Part shown: piece by piece, positions 28,733 to 38,375 of the stretch
Layout: the number at the start of each line of letters is the position of its first letter
How positions within the stretch are numbered: the stretch's first letter is position 1
Assembly: GCF_004136315.1 (NCBI RefSeq)
Contig: NZ_CP029562.1
Span: 372,001-436,000, forward strand
Direction: 5' to 3'
Source: Mesorhizobium sp. Pch-S
GTDB lineage: Bacteria > Pseudomonadota > Alphaproteobacteria > Rhizobiales > Rhizobiaceae
Length of the DNA: 64,000 nucleotides
Position numbers and translations under genes: made by a program
Notes under the pieces: model-generated
Told to the model about the DNA's origin: nothing
What the model saw: only the letters and a program-made list of their open reading frames with translations
The model's database searches: none

Positions 28733-30274
28733 ATGATACAGAGTGGCACAAACAGGGAGCTCGGCGGCAGCTTTCCTTTTTCCGGGGACATCGTCGGAGA
28801 AGGCGCTATGGCTGCAAGCAACGAGGCTGAACAACGTTTCGAGCGTATCAGGGCACAGCTGAAGGCGCGCCTCGGCAGCGAGGTCTATTCCAGCTGGTTC
28901 GGCCGCATGAAGCTTGTGGAGCTCTCCAAGGGCGTCGCCCGCATGTCGGTGCCGACCGCTTTCCTGCGCTCGTGGATCAACGGTCACTATCTCGACGTCA
29001 TCACCGAGCTGTGGAAGCAGGAAGAAACCGGTATCCTCAAGGTTGAGGTGGTCGTTCGCAGTGCCACGCGCCATGCCGCCCCTGATCTGGAAGCTGCCCC
29101 GCTGCGCAAGGTCGCCAAACAGGCGCAGACCACGCTGTCCTCCGGCACCACGTTGGGCGCCGGCAAGCAGGAGCGTGCTCCCCTGGCCCGCGGCGCAGCA
29201 GCCGAGCCGGATTTCCGCCAGAATGTGCTCGGTTCGCCACTCGACCCGCGCTACACCTTCGGCTCGTTCGTCGAAGGCCCGTCGAACCGCGTGGCTTTCG
29301 CGGCAGCGCGTGCCGTTGCCGAGTCCGCTTCAAGCGCGGTGCGCTTCAACCCCTTGTTCCTCCACGCTACCGTGGGACTGGGCAAAACGCATCTCCTGCA
29401 GGCGATCGCAGCGGAATCGCTGCGCCACAATCCGAAGTCGCGCGTCGTCTATCTGACCGCTGAGTATTTCATGTGGCGCTTCGCCACCGCGATCCGTGAC
29501 AACAACGCGCTTACCCTGAAGGAACAGCTGCGTGACATCGACCTGCTGATCATCGATGACATGCAGTTCCTGCAGGGTAAGTCGATCCAGCACGAATTCT
29601 GCCACCTCATCAACATGCTGCTCGACAGCGCCAAGCAGGTGGTGGTTGCCGCTGACCGGCCGCCGTCCGAACTGGAGTCGCTGGAGCCGCGCGTCCGCTC
29701 GCGTCTCAATGGCGGCGTCGCGCTCGAGATGGCTGCACCTGACTACAGCATGCGTCTCGCCATGCTGAAGCAGCGTCTGACCACTGCCAAGCAGGACGAC
29801 ACCTCGCTCGACATCGCCGACGATATCCTCGACCATGTCGCCCGCACTGTGACCGGCTCCGGCCGCGAGCTGGAAGGCGCTTTCAACCAGCTGCTTTTCC
29901 GGCAGTCGTTCGAGCCCCAGATCACGATCGACCGCATCGACGAGATCCTCGGTCATATCTATCGCACCGGCGAACCGAAGCGCGTGCGCATCGAGGATAT
30001 CCAGCGCATCGTGGCACGCCACTACAATGTCTCGAAGACGGAACTGCTCTCGAACAGGCGTACCCGCACCATCGTCAAGCCGCGGCAGGTGGCGATGTAT
30101 CTTTCCAAGGTGCTGACTCCGCGCTCGCTGCCGGAAATCGGTCGCAGGTTCGGCGGCCGCGACCACACCACAGTTCTCCACGCCGTCCGCAAGATCGAGG
30201 ATCTGTCGGGCGCCGACAACACGCTGGCGCAGGAGCTCGAACTGCTCCGCCGGCTGATTAACGACCAGGCTTGA
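28733..30274 (+). CDS. dnaA: Chromosomal replication initiator DnaA
   Basis: The AAA+ initiator that opens the origin and loads helicase. Of 513 residues, domain I lies near 33-95 ([24 protein letters not shown]) and a linker follows. The ATPase has Walker [13 protein letters not shown] near 213 and Walker [14 protein letters not shown] near 270. The C-terminal DNA-binding domain carries the signature [16 protein letters not shown] near 480. ATG at 28733 follows AGGATCTGA; a second ATG at 28808, also with a good ribosome site, would remove 25 poorly conserved residues. Confidence 0.97.
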   Translation: MIQSGTNRELGGSFPFSGDIVGEGAMAASNEAEQRFERIRAQLKARLGSEVYSSWFGRMKLVELSKGVARMSVPTAFLRSWINGHYLDVITELWKQEETGILKVEVVVRSATRHAAPDLEAAPLRKVAKQAQTTLSSGTTLGAGKQERAPLARGAAAEPDFRQNVLGSPLDPRYTFGSFVEGPSNRVAFAAARAVAESASSAVRFNPLFLHATVGLGKTHLLQAIAAESLRHNPKSRVVYLTAEYFMWRFATAIRDNNALTLKEQLRDIDLLIIDDMQFLQGKSIQHEFCHLINMLLDSAKQVVVAADRPPSELESLEPRVRSRLNGGVALEMAAPDYSMRLAMLKQRLTTAKQDDTSLDIADDILDHVARTVTGSGRELEGAFNQLLFRQSFEPQITIDRIDEILGHIYRTGEPKRVRIEDIQRIVARHYNVSKTELLSNRRTRTIVKPRQVAMYLSKVLTPRSLPEIGRRFGGRDHTTVLHAVRKIEDLSGADNTLAQELELLRRLINDQA

Positions 30275-30322
30275 CGAGCCGGGCGGCAACGAAGCCGCCG
30301 GCACCCGCCGTTATCCCCGACA

Positions 30323-30360
30323 AAGCCCGCGGAACCGCTCGCTGCCGGTTCCGCGGGCTT
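30323..30360. terminator. Strong hairpin between dnaA and dnaN
   Basis: AAGCCCGCGGAACCG and CGGTTCCGCGGGCTT form a perfect 15-bp stem with an eight-base loop, 48 bases after the dnaA stop. The T run is displaced (GGTTTTT about 12 bases later), so termination or attenuation between dnaA and dnaN is likely but not certain. Confidence 0.65.
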
Positions 30361-30472
30361 GCGTTCAAGGGGTTTTTCCTGTCAGCTTGGCTAGAATCTG
30401 AATGTGTTCAGACCTTTCGCAGGGCGCCGTTTCTCGGAACCTCGAAAGTCATTCAAGCGAGCCTTTATCGTC

Positions 30473-31591
30473 ATGCGTGTTATCCTCGAACGGTCCAATC
30501 TCCTGAAATCCCTCAACCACGTCCACCGCGTGGTCGAGCGCCGGAACACCATCCCGATCCTGTCCAATGTGCTGTTGATGGCCGAGGGCGGCAGCCTGGA
30601 GATGAAGGCCACCGACCTTGATCTGGAAGTGACCGAAGCCGCCCCCGCCAAGGTGGAACAGTCGGGCGCCACCACCGTGCCGGCGCACCTGCTCTACGAC
30701 ATCGTGCGAAAGCTCCCGGATGGCGCCGAGGTGATGCTGAAGACGGACGAGGACGGCAATGCCATGACCGTCATCTCCGGCCGGTCCAGCTTCCGGCTGC
30801 AGTGCCTGCCGCAATCCGACTTCCCGGAACTGTCGGCCGGCACCTTCTCCCATATCTTCCGGCTTGAAGCGACCGCTCTCAAACGCCTGATCGACAAGAC
30901 CCAGTTCGCGATCTCGACCGAAGAGACACGCTACTACCTCAACGGCATTTTCCTACACACCCACGAGGTGGGCGGCAAGCTCAAGCTGCGTTCGGTGGCG
31001 ACCGACGGTCATCGCCTTGCGCGCGCCGAGATGGATGCACCGGCGGGCTCGGAGGGCATGCCGGGCATCATCATCCCACGAAAGACCGTCAGCGAGCTGC
31101 AGAAGCTGGTCGACGATCCGGATGTCGCGGTAACCACCGAGCTTTCCGACACCAAGATCCGCCTCACCATCGGCAGCGTGGTTCTTACATCCAAGCTGAT
31201 CGACGGCACCTTCCCCGACTACCAGCGGGTCATTCCGACGGGCAATGACAAGAAACTGGTCATTGATCGCCAGAGTTTCGCGGCCGCGGTTGACCGCGTT
31301 TCCACGATCTCCTCGGAACGAGGACGTGCGGTGAAGCTATCGATCTCCGATGGCCAGGTCACGCTGGCGGTCAACAATCCCGATTCCGGCAGCGCGACGG
31401 AAGAATTGGCGGCCGACTACGCCGCCGATCCGATCGAGATCGGCTTCAACGCGCGCTACCTGCTCGATGTTGCCGCTCAGCTCAGCGGCGGCGAGGCGAG
31501 GTTCATGCTGGCGGATGCCGGTTCCCCTACCCTGATCCACGACACCAGCGACGAGAACGCGCTCTACGTGCTGATGCCAATGCGCGTTTAG
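30473..31591 (+). CDS. dnaN: DNA polymerase III beta clamp
   Basis: A 372-residue sliding clamp that encircles DNA and tethers polymerase III. The three-domain fold is seen from MRVILERSNLLKSLNHVHRVVERRNTIPILSN through YYLNGIFLH and VATDGHRLARAEM to the C-terminal YVLMPMRV. The N-terminus and C-terminus are those of rhizobial clamps. ATG at 30473 was chosen because MRVILERS is the conserved start. Confidence 0.96.
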   Translation: MRVILERSNLLKSLNHVHRVVERRNTIPILSNVLLMAEGGSLEMKATDLDLEVTEAAPAKVEQSGATTVPAHLLYDIVRKLPDGAEVMLKTDEDGNAMTVISGRSSFRLQCLPQSDFPELSAGTFSHIFRLEATALKRLIDKTQFAISTEETRYYLNGIFLHTHEVGGKLKLRSVATDGHRLARAEMDAPAGSEGMPGIIIPRKTVSELQKLVDDPDVAVTTELSDTKIRLTIGSVVLTSKLIDGTFPDYQRVIPTGNDKKLVIDRQSFAAAVDRVSTISSERGRAVKLSISDGQVTLAVNNPDSGSATEELAADYAADPIEIGFNARYLLDVAAQLSGGEARFMLADAGSPTLIHDTSDENALYVLMPMRV

Positions 31592-31613
31592 TCGCGCGCA
31601 TCGCCTTGATCAC

Positions 31614-32789
31614 ATGACAAACGAACCGAGCCGGGAAGGCGCAGTCGGCGCACAGACCCACCTCACCCGGCTCGCCCTCACCAATTTCCGCAACTATGCA
31701 GCGCTGTCACTTGACCTGAAACCGGGCGCCGTTGTCTTCACCGGCGACAACGGTGCGGGCAAGACAAACCTGCTCGAGGCCATTTCGCTTTTCACTCCGG
31801 GGCGTGGCCTGCGCCGAGCGCCCTACGGCGACGTCGCCCGCGAAGGGAGCGACGGTGGTTTCGCGCTGCATGTCCGTCTCGACGGCCCTTCCGGAGAGGC
31901 CGAGATCGGTACCGGCGTTGCAGGTGGTGACGCCCCCGGCGAAGGCGGTCGGCGCGTGCGTATCAATGGCGCGGCGGCACGTTCGGCCGAAGATATGCTG
32001 GAATGGTTGCGCGTCGTCTGGCTGACACCGGCGATGGACGCGCTGTTTACAGGCCCCGCCGGCGATCGCAGGCGCTTCCTGGACCGGCTGGTGCTCGCGA
32101 TCGACGGCAGCCACGGCCAGCGAGCGCTGGACTACGAAAAGGCCATGCGCGGCCGCAACCGCCTGCTTGCCGAGGGCACGCGCGACAGCGCCTGGTTCGA
32201 CGCGATCGAGACGCAGATGGCTGAGACTGGCGTGGCGATCGCAGCCGCCCGCAGCGAAATGGTACGGTTGCTGTCTGCGATGATCGAGAAACTGCCGGGT
32301 GACGGACCTTTTCCGCAGGCTGACATTGCACTCGCAGGCGAGCTCGAAACTGAAATCGATACCATGCCGGCGGTCGAGCTGGAGGAGAAGTTCCGCCGGG
32401 CGCTCGCCAGTGGGCGCGACCGCGACCGTGCCGCCGGCCGCACGCTGGACGGACCGCATCGGTCGGATCTGCTGGTACGGCACCGCCCGAAGGCAATGCC
32501 GGCGGAGCTCTGCTCAACCGGGGAACAGAAGGCATTGCTGGTCGGACTGGTGCTCTCCCACGCCCGCCTCACCGGCGAGATGTCCGGTCTCACCCCCATC
32601 CTGCTGCTTGACGAGATCGCGGCGCATCTCGATGCAGGTCGGCGCTCGGCGCTTTTTTCGATCCTGGAAGAGCTGAATTGCCAGGCGTTCATGACAGGCA
32701 CCGACGCAGCACTGTTTTCCAGCCTGCGCGGTCGCGCGCAATTCCTCAGTGTCGACCACGGCGCCGTTGTGCCAACCGCTGACGCCTGA
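31614..32789 (+). CDS. recF: DNA repair protein RecF
   Basis: A 391-residue SMC-like ATPase that helps load RecA at single-strand gaps. Walker A GDNGAGKTNLLEA lies near residue 45, the ABC-type signature STGEQKALLVGLVLSHA near 303, and Walker B ILLLDEIAAHLDA near 328. LTRLALTNFRNY is the usual N-terminus. It is 22 bases after dnaN, so co-transcription is likely. Confidence 0.96.
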   Translation: MTNEPSREGAVGAQTHLTRLALTNFRNYAALSLDLKPGAVVFTGDNGAGKTNLLEAISLFTPGRGLRRAPYGDVAREGSDGGFALHVRLDGPSGEAEIGTGVAGGDAPGEGGRRVRINGAAARSAEDMLEWLRVVWLTPAMDALFTGPAGDRRRFLDRLVLAIDGSHGQRALDYEKAMRGRNRLLAEGTRDSAWFDAIETQMAETGVAIAAARSEMVRLLSAMIEKLPGDGPFPQADIALAGELETEIDTMPAVELEEKFRRALASGRDRDRAAGRTLDGPHRSDLLVRHRPKAMPAELCSTGEQKALLVGLVLSHARLTGEMSGLTPILLLDEIAAHLDAGRRSALFSILEELNCQAFMTGTDAALFSSLRGRAQFLSVDHGAVVPTADA

Positions 32790-32820
32790 CAACCGCCAGG
32801 CAGGACGGTATGGTGCCCGC

Positions 32821-33579
32821 ATGAACACCCCTGCCCTCTCCGACGAAGAACTCGAACGCTACGCGCGCCATGTCGTGCTTCCGGAAATCGGCGGAGCTGG
32901 CCAGCAGAAGCTGAAACGAGCCCGCGTGCTGGTTCTCGGCGCCGGCGGGCTTGGTGCGCCGGTGCTGGAATACCTCGCGGCAGCCGGCATCGGCACGCTC
33001 GGTATCGTCGACGACGATACCGTGTCGCTTTCCAATCTTCAGCGCCAGGTCATTCACGACACGGGCGCGGTTGGAACATCGAAAGGCGAGAGCGCCAGGG
33101 CCGCGATTGCCCGCATCAATCCGCATGTCATCGTGGAATTGCACAATTTGCGCCTGACGGCTGAAAACGCAGCAGGCATCGTTCGCGCCTATGATGTCGT
33201 GGTGGACGGCTCAGACAACTTTGAAACCCGCTACGCGCTGGCCGATGCCTGTACGGAGGAGAAGAAACCGCTCGTACATGCCGCCGTCGGCCGCTTCGAC
33301 GGCTCGATCACCGTCCTGAAACCCTTTGAAACCGGGACCGACGGACGCCCGAACCCGACATATCGCGATCTCTTCCCTGAAGCACCGCCACCTGGCCTGG
33401 TGCCGTCCTGCGCGGTTGCCGGCGTCCTCGGCGCGCTCACCGGCGTTATCGGCACCCTGCAGGCAATGGAGACGATCAAGCTCGTAGCCGGAATCGGTGA
33501 ACCCCTGGTCGGGCGCCTGCTGCTTTACGACGGGCTGGCCGCGCGTTTCGACACCATTCGCTACCGGAGCCAGGGATGA
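32821..33579 (+). CDS. moeB: MoeB/ThiF-family adenylyltransferase
   Basis: An E1-like enzyme that adenylylates the C-terminal Gly of MoaD (or a ThiS-like protein) for sulfur transfer. Of 252 residues, the ATP loop VLVLGAGGLGAPVLEYLAAAG is near residue 40; LQRQVIHD, the catalytic Asp in VVVDGSDNFETRY, and PSCAVAGVLGALTG follow. It has only two Cys. The zinc-binding CxxC pairs of E. coli MoeB are absent (NPTYRDLFPE in place of the first). An acetyltransferase overlaps its end by four bases. Confidence 0.88.
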   Translation: MNTPALSDEELERYARHVVLPEIGGAGQQKLKRARVLVLGAGGLGAPVLEYLAAAGIGTLGIVDDDTVSLSNLQRQVIHDTGAVGTSKGESARAAIARINPHVIVELHNLRLTAENAAGIVRAYDVVVDGSDNFETRYALADACTEEKKPLVHAAVGRFDGSITVLKPFETGTDGRPNPTYRDLFPEAPPPGLVPSCAVAGVLGALTGVIGTLQAMETIKLVAGIGEPLVGRLLLYDGLAARFDTIRYRSQG

Positions 33580-34058
33580 GCACCGAAATCGCAGTGAGCA
33601 GACTGCCCGCTGATTTCGAACGCTGGGACGAACTACTCACCCTGATCATGCGCGCCTTCGCCTACATGGATGGGGTGATCGACCCGCCATCCTCCGCGCA
33701 CCGGCTGTCGGTGGATGGCCTGCGCGAAAAGGCAGGCACGGAAACCGGCTTTCTCGCGATGCAGGACAATCAGATCGTCGGCTGCATCTTCGCTGCCGAG
33801 CACGCGCAGCATTTCTATGTCGGCAAGCTGGCGGTCGAGCCTGGCTTCCAAGGCCGAAAGATCGGACGCGAGCTGATGCGAGCCGCCGAAGCTCTTGCCC
33901 GCGCCGCCGGCAAGCCTGTGCTCGAATTGCAGGCGCGTGTGGAACTGACCGGCAACCAAGCGGCTTTCAGCCGCCTGGGCTTTGTCGAAACCGAGCGAAC
34001 CGCCCATGCCGGCTACAACCGACCGACATCGGTGACGATGCGCAAGACGCTGTCATAG
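33576..34058 (+). CDS. GNAT family acetyltransferase
   Basis: A 160-residue N-acetyltransferase using acetyl-CoA. The acetyl-CoA loop is VEPGFQGRKIGRELMRAAEA near residue 88, preceded by FYVGKLAV. The substrate is unknown; small-molecule or protein N-acetylation are both possible. ATGA overlap couples it to moeB. Confidence 0.85.
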   Translation: MSTEIAVSRLPADFERWDELLTLIMRAFAYMDGVIDPPSSAHRLSVDGLREKAGTETGFLAMQDNQIVGCIFAAEHAQHFYVGKLAVEPGFQGRKIGRELMRAAEALARAAGKPVLELQARVELTGNQAAFSRLGFVETERTAHAGYNRPTSVTMRKTLS

Positions 34059-34133
34059 GCCCGTTATCGCAGTGTTCGGTTCGCGACGCCCCCGCGTGCA
34101 GAGGCGCCGCCCGATATCTGTCAGAAGCGACGA

Positions 34134-35135
34134 TCAGGCTCGGGCCGGCAGCACGCGATCCGGTGGACGATGTCCGTCGAAGAAGGTGCGGATATTGATG
34201 ATGACCTTCTCGCCCATATCGATGCGCCCTTCCAGGGTCGCCGACCCCATGTGCGGCAGCAGCACCACCTTGTGCTTTGCGGCGAGCCTGAGCAGCTTGG
34301 TGTTCAGCGCCGGCTCGTTCTCGTAGACGTCGAGGCCGGCGCCGGCGATCTTGCCATCCTGCAGCAACTTGATCAGCGCATCCTCGTCGATGATGTCACC
34401 GCGCGCCGTGTTGACGATGTAGGCGGTGGGTTGCAGCAACGCCAGCCGCCGGGCTGAAAGGAGATGGAAGGTGGCCGGCGTCGAAGGGCAGTTGACCGAA
34501 ATGATGTCCATGCGGGCCAGCATCTGGTCGAGGCTTTCCCAATAGGTTGCCTCGAGTTCGTCCTCTACGCTTTGCAGGACGCGATGGCGGTTGTGGTAGT
34601 GGATCGAGAGCCCGAAAGCCTTGGCGCGGCGTGCGACCGCAGTGCCGATACGGCCCATGCCGACGATGCCGAGTCGTTTCCCCCAGATACGCCGGCCAAG
34701 CATCCACGTGGGCGACCAGCCGGGCCATTTCCTGTCCCCGGCGAGCACGTTGGAACCTTCGGCGAGCCGCCTCGGCACCGCAAGCATCAGCGCCATTGTC
34801 ATATCGGCGGTGTCTTCGGTCAGCACATTCGGCGTGTTGGTGACTGCGATACCCTTTTTCGAGGCCGCGGCGACATCGATGTGATCCACGCCATTGGAGA
34901 GGCTGGCGATCAGCTTGAAATTCGGCCCGGCCTGCTCGATCAGCTCGGCATCGATGCGATCGGTGATGGTGGGAACCAGCACATCGGCTTCCCGCAACGC
35001 CGCGGCAATCTCCTCGCGCGACATCGGCTTGTCTTCAACATTCAGCTTGGCGTCGAACAACTCGCGCATCCGCGTCTCGACAGGATCCGGCAATTTGCGC
35101 GTGATCACAACGAGAGGCTTCTTTTTGCCGGCCAT
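34134..35135 (-). CDS. D-isomer 2-hydroxyacid dehydrogenase (glyoxylate/hydroxypyruvate reductase type)
   Basis: A 333-residue NAD(P)-dependent reductase of 2-oxo acids such as glyoxylate or hydroxypyruvate. The dinucleotide loop LGIVGMGRIGTAVARRAKAF is near residue 152. The catalytic Arg is in NTARGDIIDEDAL, the Glu in YENEP, and the His in LLPHMGSATLEGR. The ATG at 35135 follows GAGGAAACG; an in-frame upstream start is less likely. It converges on the acetyltransferase. Confidence 0.9.
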   Translation of the reverse strand: MAGKKKPLVVITRKLPDPVETRMRELFDAKLNVEDKPMSREEIAAALREADVLVPTITDRIDAELIEQAGPNFKLIASLSNGVDHIDVAAASKKGIAVTNTPNVLTEDTADMTMALMLAVPRRLAEGSNVLAGDRKWPGWSPTWMLGRRIWGKRLGIVGMGRIGTAVARRAKAFGLSIHYHNRHRVLQSVEDELEATYWESLDQMLARMDIISVNCPSTPATFHLLSARRLALLQPTAYIVNTARGDIIDEDALIKLLQDGKIAGAGLDVYENEPALNTKLLRLAAKHKVVLLPHMGSATLEGRIDMGEKVIINIRTFFDGHRPPDRVLPARA

Positions 35136-35298
35136 CGTTTCCTCGTTCCCGGGATGCTGTTGAGACCTCTTTAACCAAGACCGGCGAAACTGCAAACTGG
35201 TCTCGGTAGCCATGCCTCATGTAACAAGTGGGACCGCCGAAGACAAAGAAAAAGGCGCGCGCACAGGATCGCCGACGGCGCCGGAAAAAGGAACGAAC

Positions 35299-35856
35299 GT
35301 GTCTGGTTTCGCGTCGCTACGTCTGATTCTCTCCGCGACAATGCTTGGCCTGCTCACGCTTACTCCGGTCGCGACGGCGCAAAATGCCGCAGCGCCGGTT
35401 CAGACGGTGACGTTGGGGCCAAGCGGCCTGCCGTTGCCCCGGTTCGTCAGCCTGAAATCGGCCCGGGTCAATTCACGCGTCGGCCCGGGCGTCAATTATT
35501 CGGTCGACTGGATGTACACCAGGGCGGGACTGCCAATGGAGATCGTGCAGGAGTACGACACCTGGCGGCGCGTGCGTGATGCCGACGGTTCCGAGGGCTG
35601 GGTGAGCCAGGCTCTGCTGTCGGGCAAGCGCACCGCGATCATCGCGCCTTGGCAACGCGGCAAGGATATCCGCATCAATCTCGTGAAAAGCGCGGCCAAG
35701 GATGCCAGCGTGGTCGCTATGATCGAGCCTGGCGTCATCGGCTCCATCAAGTCCTGTGACGGGCAATGGTGCGAGATGAGCCTGAGCGGCCATACCGGCT
35801 GGATCAGCCAATCGCTGGTCTGGGGTGCCTACCCCGGCGAAAAGATCAACGAATAG
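35299..35856 (+). CDS. Exported SH3-domain protein
   Basis: A 185-residue protein with a signal peptide (LILSATMLGLLTLTPVATAQ) and two bacterial SH3-type segments (ARVNSRVGPGVNYSVDWMY and DIRINLVKSAAKDASVVAM). SH3b domains bind peptidoglycan, so a cell-wall-linked periplasmic role is likely, though none is proven. GTG at 35299 is favoured because AAGGAAC precedes it and gives a compact signal peptide; an ATG at 35212 would add 29 charged residues. Confidence 0.82.
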   Translation: MSGFASLRLILSATMLGLLTLTPVATAQNAAAPVQTVTLGPSGLPLPRFVSLKSARVNSRVGPGVNYSVDWMYTRAGLPMEIVQEYDTWRRVRDADGSEGWVSQALLSGKRTAIIAPWQRGKDIRINLVKSAAKDASVVAMIEPGVIGSIKSCDGQWCEMSLSGHTGWISQSLVWGAYPGEKINE

Positions 35857-35908
35857 CAGCAGTCCGGCGACACAGCATCACTGCCGGATCGATTCTATCG
35901 GGCGGAGA

Positions 35909-36310
35909 TCAGTCGCGCTTGGGACGCAGGCGCACCACCACGTCGACATTGGCAATTTCCATGCCCTCCGGCGGCTCCGGGAGGTTGCCGACCGTAACCG
36001 GCCCGCTTTCAATGTCGAAAACCCGGTTTTCACCTTCGATAAAGAAATGATGATGGTCGGAGGTGTTGGTATCGAAATAGGTGCGGGAACCTTCGACAGC
36101 CAGGATGCGCAGCAAGCCGGCTTCGGTGAACTGATGCAGCGCATTGTAGACCGTGGCCAGCGAAACAGGCACACCGGCGGCCAGCGCCTCTTCATGCAGT
36201 TCCTCTGCCGACAGATGACGATCGCCCTTGGCAAACAGCAGGTCAGCCAGTGCAATACGCTGGCGAGTCGGCCTCAGGCCGGCTTCGCGTACCCGCTTGT
36301 CCACAGTCAT
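35909..36310 (-). CDS. irr: Iron response regulator Irr (Fur family)
   Basis: A 133-residue Fur-fold repressor that in rhizobia is active under low iron and represses heme synthesis and iron-using genes. The DNA-binding part is REAGLRPTRQRIALADLLFA and HLSAEELHEEALAAGVPVSL; the metal/heme region is TSDHHHFFIEGENRVFD. The N-terminal heme regulatory Cys-Pro motif of Bradyrhizobium Irr is absent, as in Rhizobium and Brucella types. GGAAAG precedes the ATG at 36310. It diverges from fabA, an arrangement known in Rhizobiales. Confidence 0.92.
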   Translation of the reverse strand: MTVDKRVREAGLRPTRQRIALADLLFAKGDRHLSAEELHEEALAAGVPVSLATVYNALHQFTEAGLLRILAVEGSRTYFDTNTSDHHHFFIEGENRVFDIESGPVTVGNLPEPPEGMEIANVDVVVRLRPKRD

Positions 36311-36589
36311 GCCGTCTTTCCGATCGTCCAAACCGATCAACCCACCTTCATGTTCCACCCGCAACTGCCCACCGACAGCGGCAAAAATCAGGCGGAAATC
36401 CACGTCCCGTATTATGTCAGATATATTCTGTAGGCCAAATCCGATCAATAGCGCGCATTGACCCGGGGAAATGGGCAGGCTAGAGCCAGCGCGACATCTC
36501 CGGCGTCGCTTTCCGGCGCGAAGCGGACTGTGTTACTAGAAATCGGACACGGGCATGACATCGCCCGGCGAACGACGGGGAAAGACTAG

Positions 36590-37105
36590 ATGGCGGATCG
36601 GAAATCGAGCTACGACTACGACGATCTGCTGGCGTGCGCGAAGGGCGAGCTGTTTGGCCCCGGCAATGCCCAGCTTCCTTATCCGCCGATGCTGATGTTC
36701 GACCGCATTACCGAGATCAGCGAGACTGGCGGCGCTTTCGACAAGGGTTTCGTGCGCGCCGAATTCGCCATTCACCGCGACCTCTGGTTCTTCCCTTGCC
36801 ATTTCATCGACAATCCCGTGATGCCTGGTTGCCTGGGCCTCGACGCGCTCTGGCAGCTCACCGGCTTTTTCCTTGGCTGGCTCGGCGAACCGGGCAAGGG
36901 CATGGCACTGTCGACGGGCGAAGTTAAGTTCAAGGGCATGGTCACGCCTTCCGTCAAGAAGGTGGAGTACGGAGTCGATTTCAAGCGCGTCATGCGCGGC
37001 CGACTGGTGCTCGGTATCGCCGACGGCTGGTTGAAAGCCGATGGAGAACCCATATACGCGGCCACTGACCTGCGGGTGGGCCTGGCAAAACAGTCAGCTG
37101 CCTGA
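36590..37105 (+). CDS. fabA: 3-hydroxydecanoyl-ACP dehydratase/isomerase
   Basis: Introduces the cis double bond in unsaturated fatty acid synthesis by dehydrating and isomerising the C10 intermediate. The 171-residue hot-dog protein has the active-site His in [20 protein letters not shown] near residue 70, with the catalytic Asp at GLDAL. First gene of the fabA-fabB-fabI unit. GGGGAAAG precedes the ATG. Confidence 0.96.
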   Translation: MADRKSSYDYDDLLACAKGELFGPGNAQLPYPPMLMFDRITEISETGGAFDKGFVRAEFAIHRDLWFFPCHFIDNPVMPGCLGLDALWQLTGFFLGWLGEPGKGMALSTGEVKFKGMVTPSVKKVEYGVDFKRVMRGRLVLGIADGWLKADGEPIYAATDLRVGLAKQSAA

Positions 37106-37141
37106 CACCTGCACTCAACGAAAAAAAACGAGGAGCGCAAC

Positions 37142-38365
37142 ATGAGACGGGTCGTAGTCACAGGCCTCGGCATCGTATCGTCCATCGGCAACAATGCCGA
37201 GGAGGTCAGCGCCTCTCTCCATGACGCCAAATCCGGCATCAGCTTCTCCAACGACTTCGCCGAGCATGGTTTCAAGTGCCAGGTCTGGGGCGCCCCAAAC
37301 CTGGATACGACAGACCTCGTCGACCGCCGTGCTGCTCGTTTCCTGTCGCAAGGCGGCATGTGGAACCATGTCGCCATGAAGCAGGCGATCGCCGACAGCG
37401 GGCTCGAGGAAAACGAGGTTTCCGGTAACGAACGCACCGGCATCATCATGGGCTCCGGCGGTCCGTCCACACGCACGATCGTCGAGGCTTCGGAAACGAC
37501 GCTCAAGAACAGCAGCCCCAAGCGCATCGGACCGTTTGCCGTGCCGAAGGCGATGTCGTCGACGGCCTCGGCGACGCTGGCAACCTGGTTCAAGATCCAC
37601 GGCGTCAACTATTCGATCTCGTCTGCCTGCTCGACTTCGGCCCACTGCATCGGCAATGCGGCGGAGATGATCCAGTGGGGCAAGCAGGACATCATGTTCG
37701 CCGGCGGCCACGAGGATCTCGACTGGACGATGTCCAACCTCTTCGACGCGATGGGCGCGATGTCGTCCAAATTCAACGATCGCGCCGCAACCGCCTCGCG
37801 TGCCTATGACGTCAACCGCGACGGCTTCGTCATCGCGGGCGGCGCGGGTGTGCTGGTGCTGGAAGAACTCGAGCACGCCAAGGCGCGCGGCGCCAAGATC
37901 TACGCCGAACTGACCGGCTACGGCGCAACCTCCGACGGCTATGACATGGTTGCCCCGTCCGGCGAAGGCGCTATCCGCTGCATGCGACAGGCGCTCGCGA
38001 CGGTGAAAAGCCCGGTCGACTATATCAACACGCACGGCACCTCGACGCCGATCGGCGACTCGAAGGAGATCGGCGCAATCCGTGAGGTGTTCGGCGACAG
38101 GCTGCCGCACATAACCTCGACCAAGTCGTTGACAGGTCATTCGCTGGGCGCGGCAGGTGTGCAGGAATCGATCTATTCGATCCTGATGATGCAGGGCGGC
38201 TTCATCGGCGAAAGCGCGCATATCGAGGAACTCGATCCCGAATTCGATGGTGTGCCGATCGTGCGCAAGCGTATCGACAACGCCAAGATCGACACCGTGC
38301 TGTCCAATTCTTTCGGCTTTGGCGGCACCAACGCCACGCTCGTCTTCCAGCGCCATTCCGCATAG
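37142..38365 (+). CDS. fabB: Beta-ketoacyl-ACP synthase I
   Basis: The elongating condensing enzyme needed with FabA for unsaturated fatty acids. Of 407 residues, the catalytic Cys is in [12 protein letters not shown] near residue 163 and the two His are in [11 protein letters not shown] (near 300) and [12 protein letters not shown] (near 335). An ATG with AGGAGC upstream lies 36 bases after fabA. Confidence 0.96.
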   Translation: MRRVVVTGLGIVSSIGNNAEEVSASLHDAKSGISFSNDFAEHGFKCQVWGAPNLDTTDLVDRRAARFLSQGGMWNHVAMKQAIADSGLEENEVSGNERTGIIMGSGGPSTRTIVEASETTLKNSSPKRIGPFAVPKAMSSTASATLATWFKIHGVNYSISSACSTSAHCIGNAAEMIQWGKQDIMFAGGHEDLDWTMSNLFDAMGAMSSKFNDRAATASRAYDVNRDGFVIAGGAGVLVLEELEHAKARGAKIYAELTGYGATSDGYDMVAPSGEGAIRCMRQALATVKSPVDYINTHGTSTPIGDSKEIGAIREVFGDRLPHITSTKSLTGHSLGAAGVQESIYSILMMQGGFIGESAHIEELDPEFDGVPIVRKRIDNAKIDTVLSNSFGFGGTNATLVFQRHSA

Positions 38366-38375
38366 GGATTTTCAC

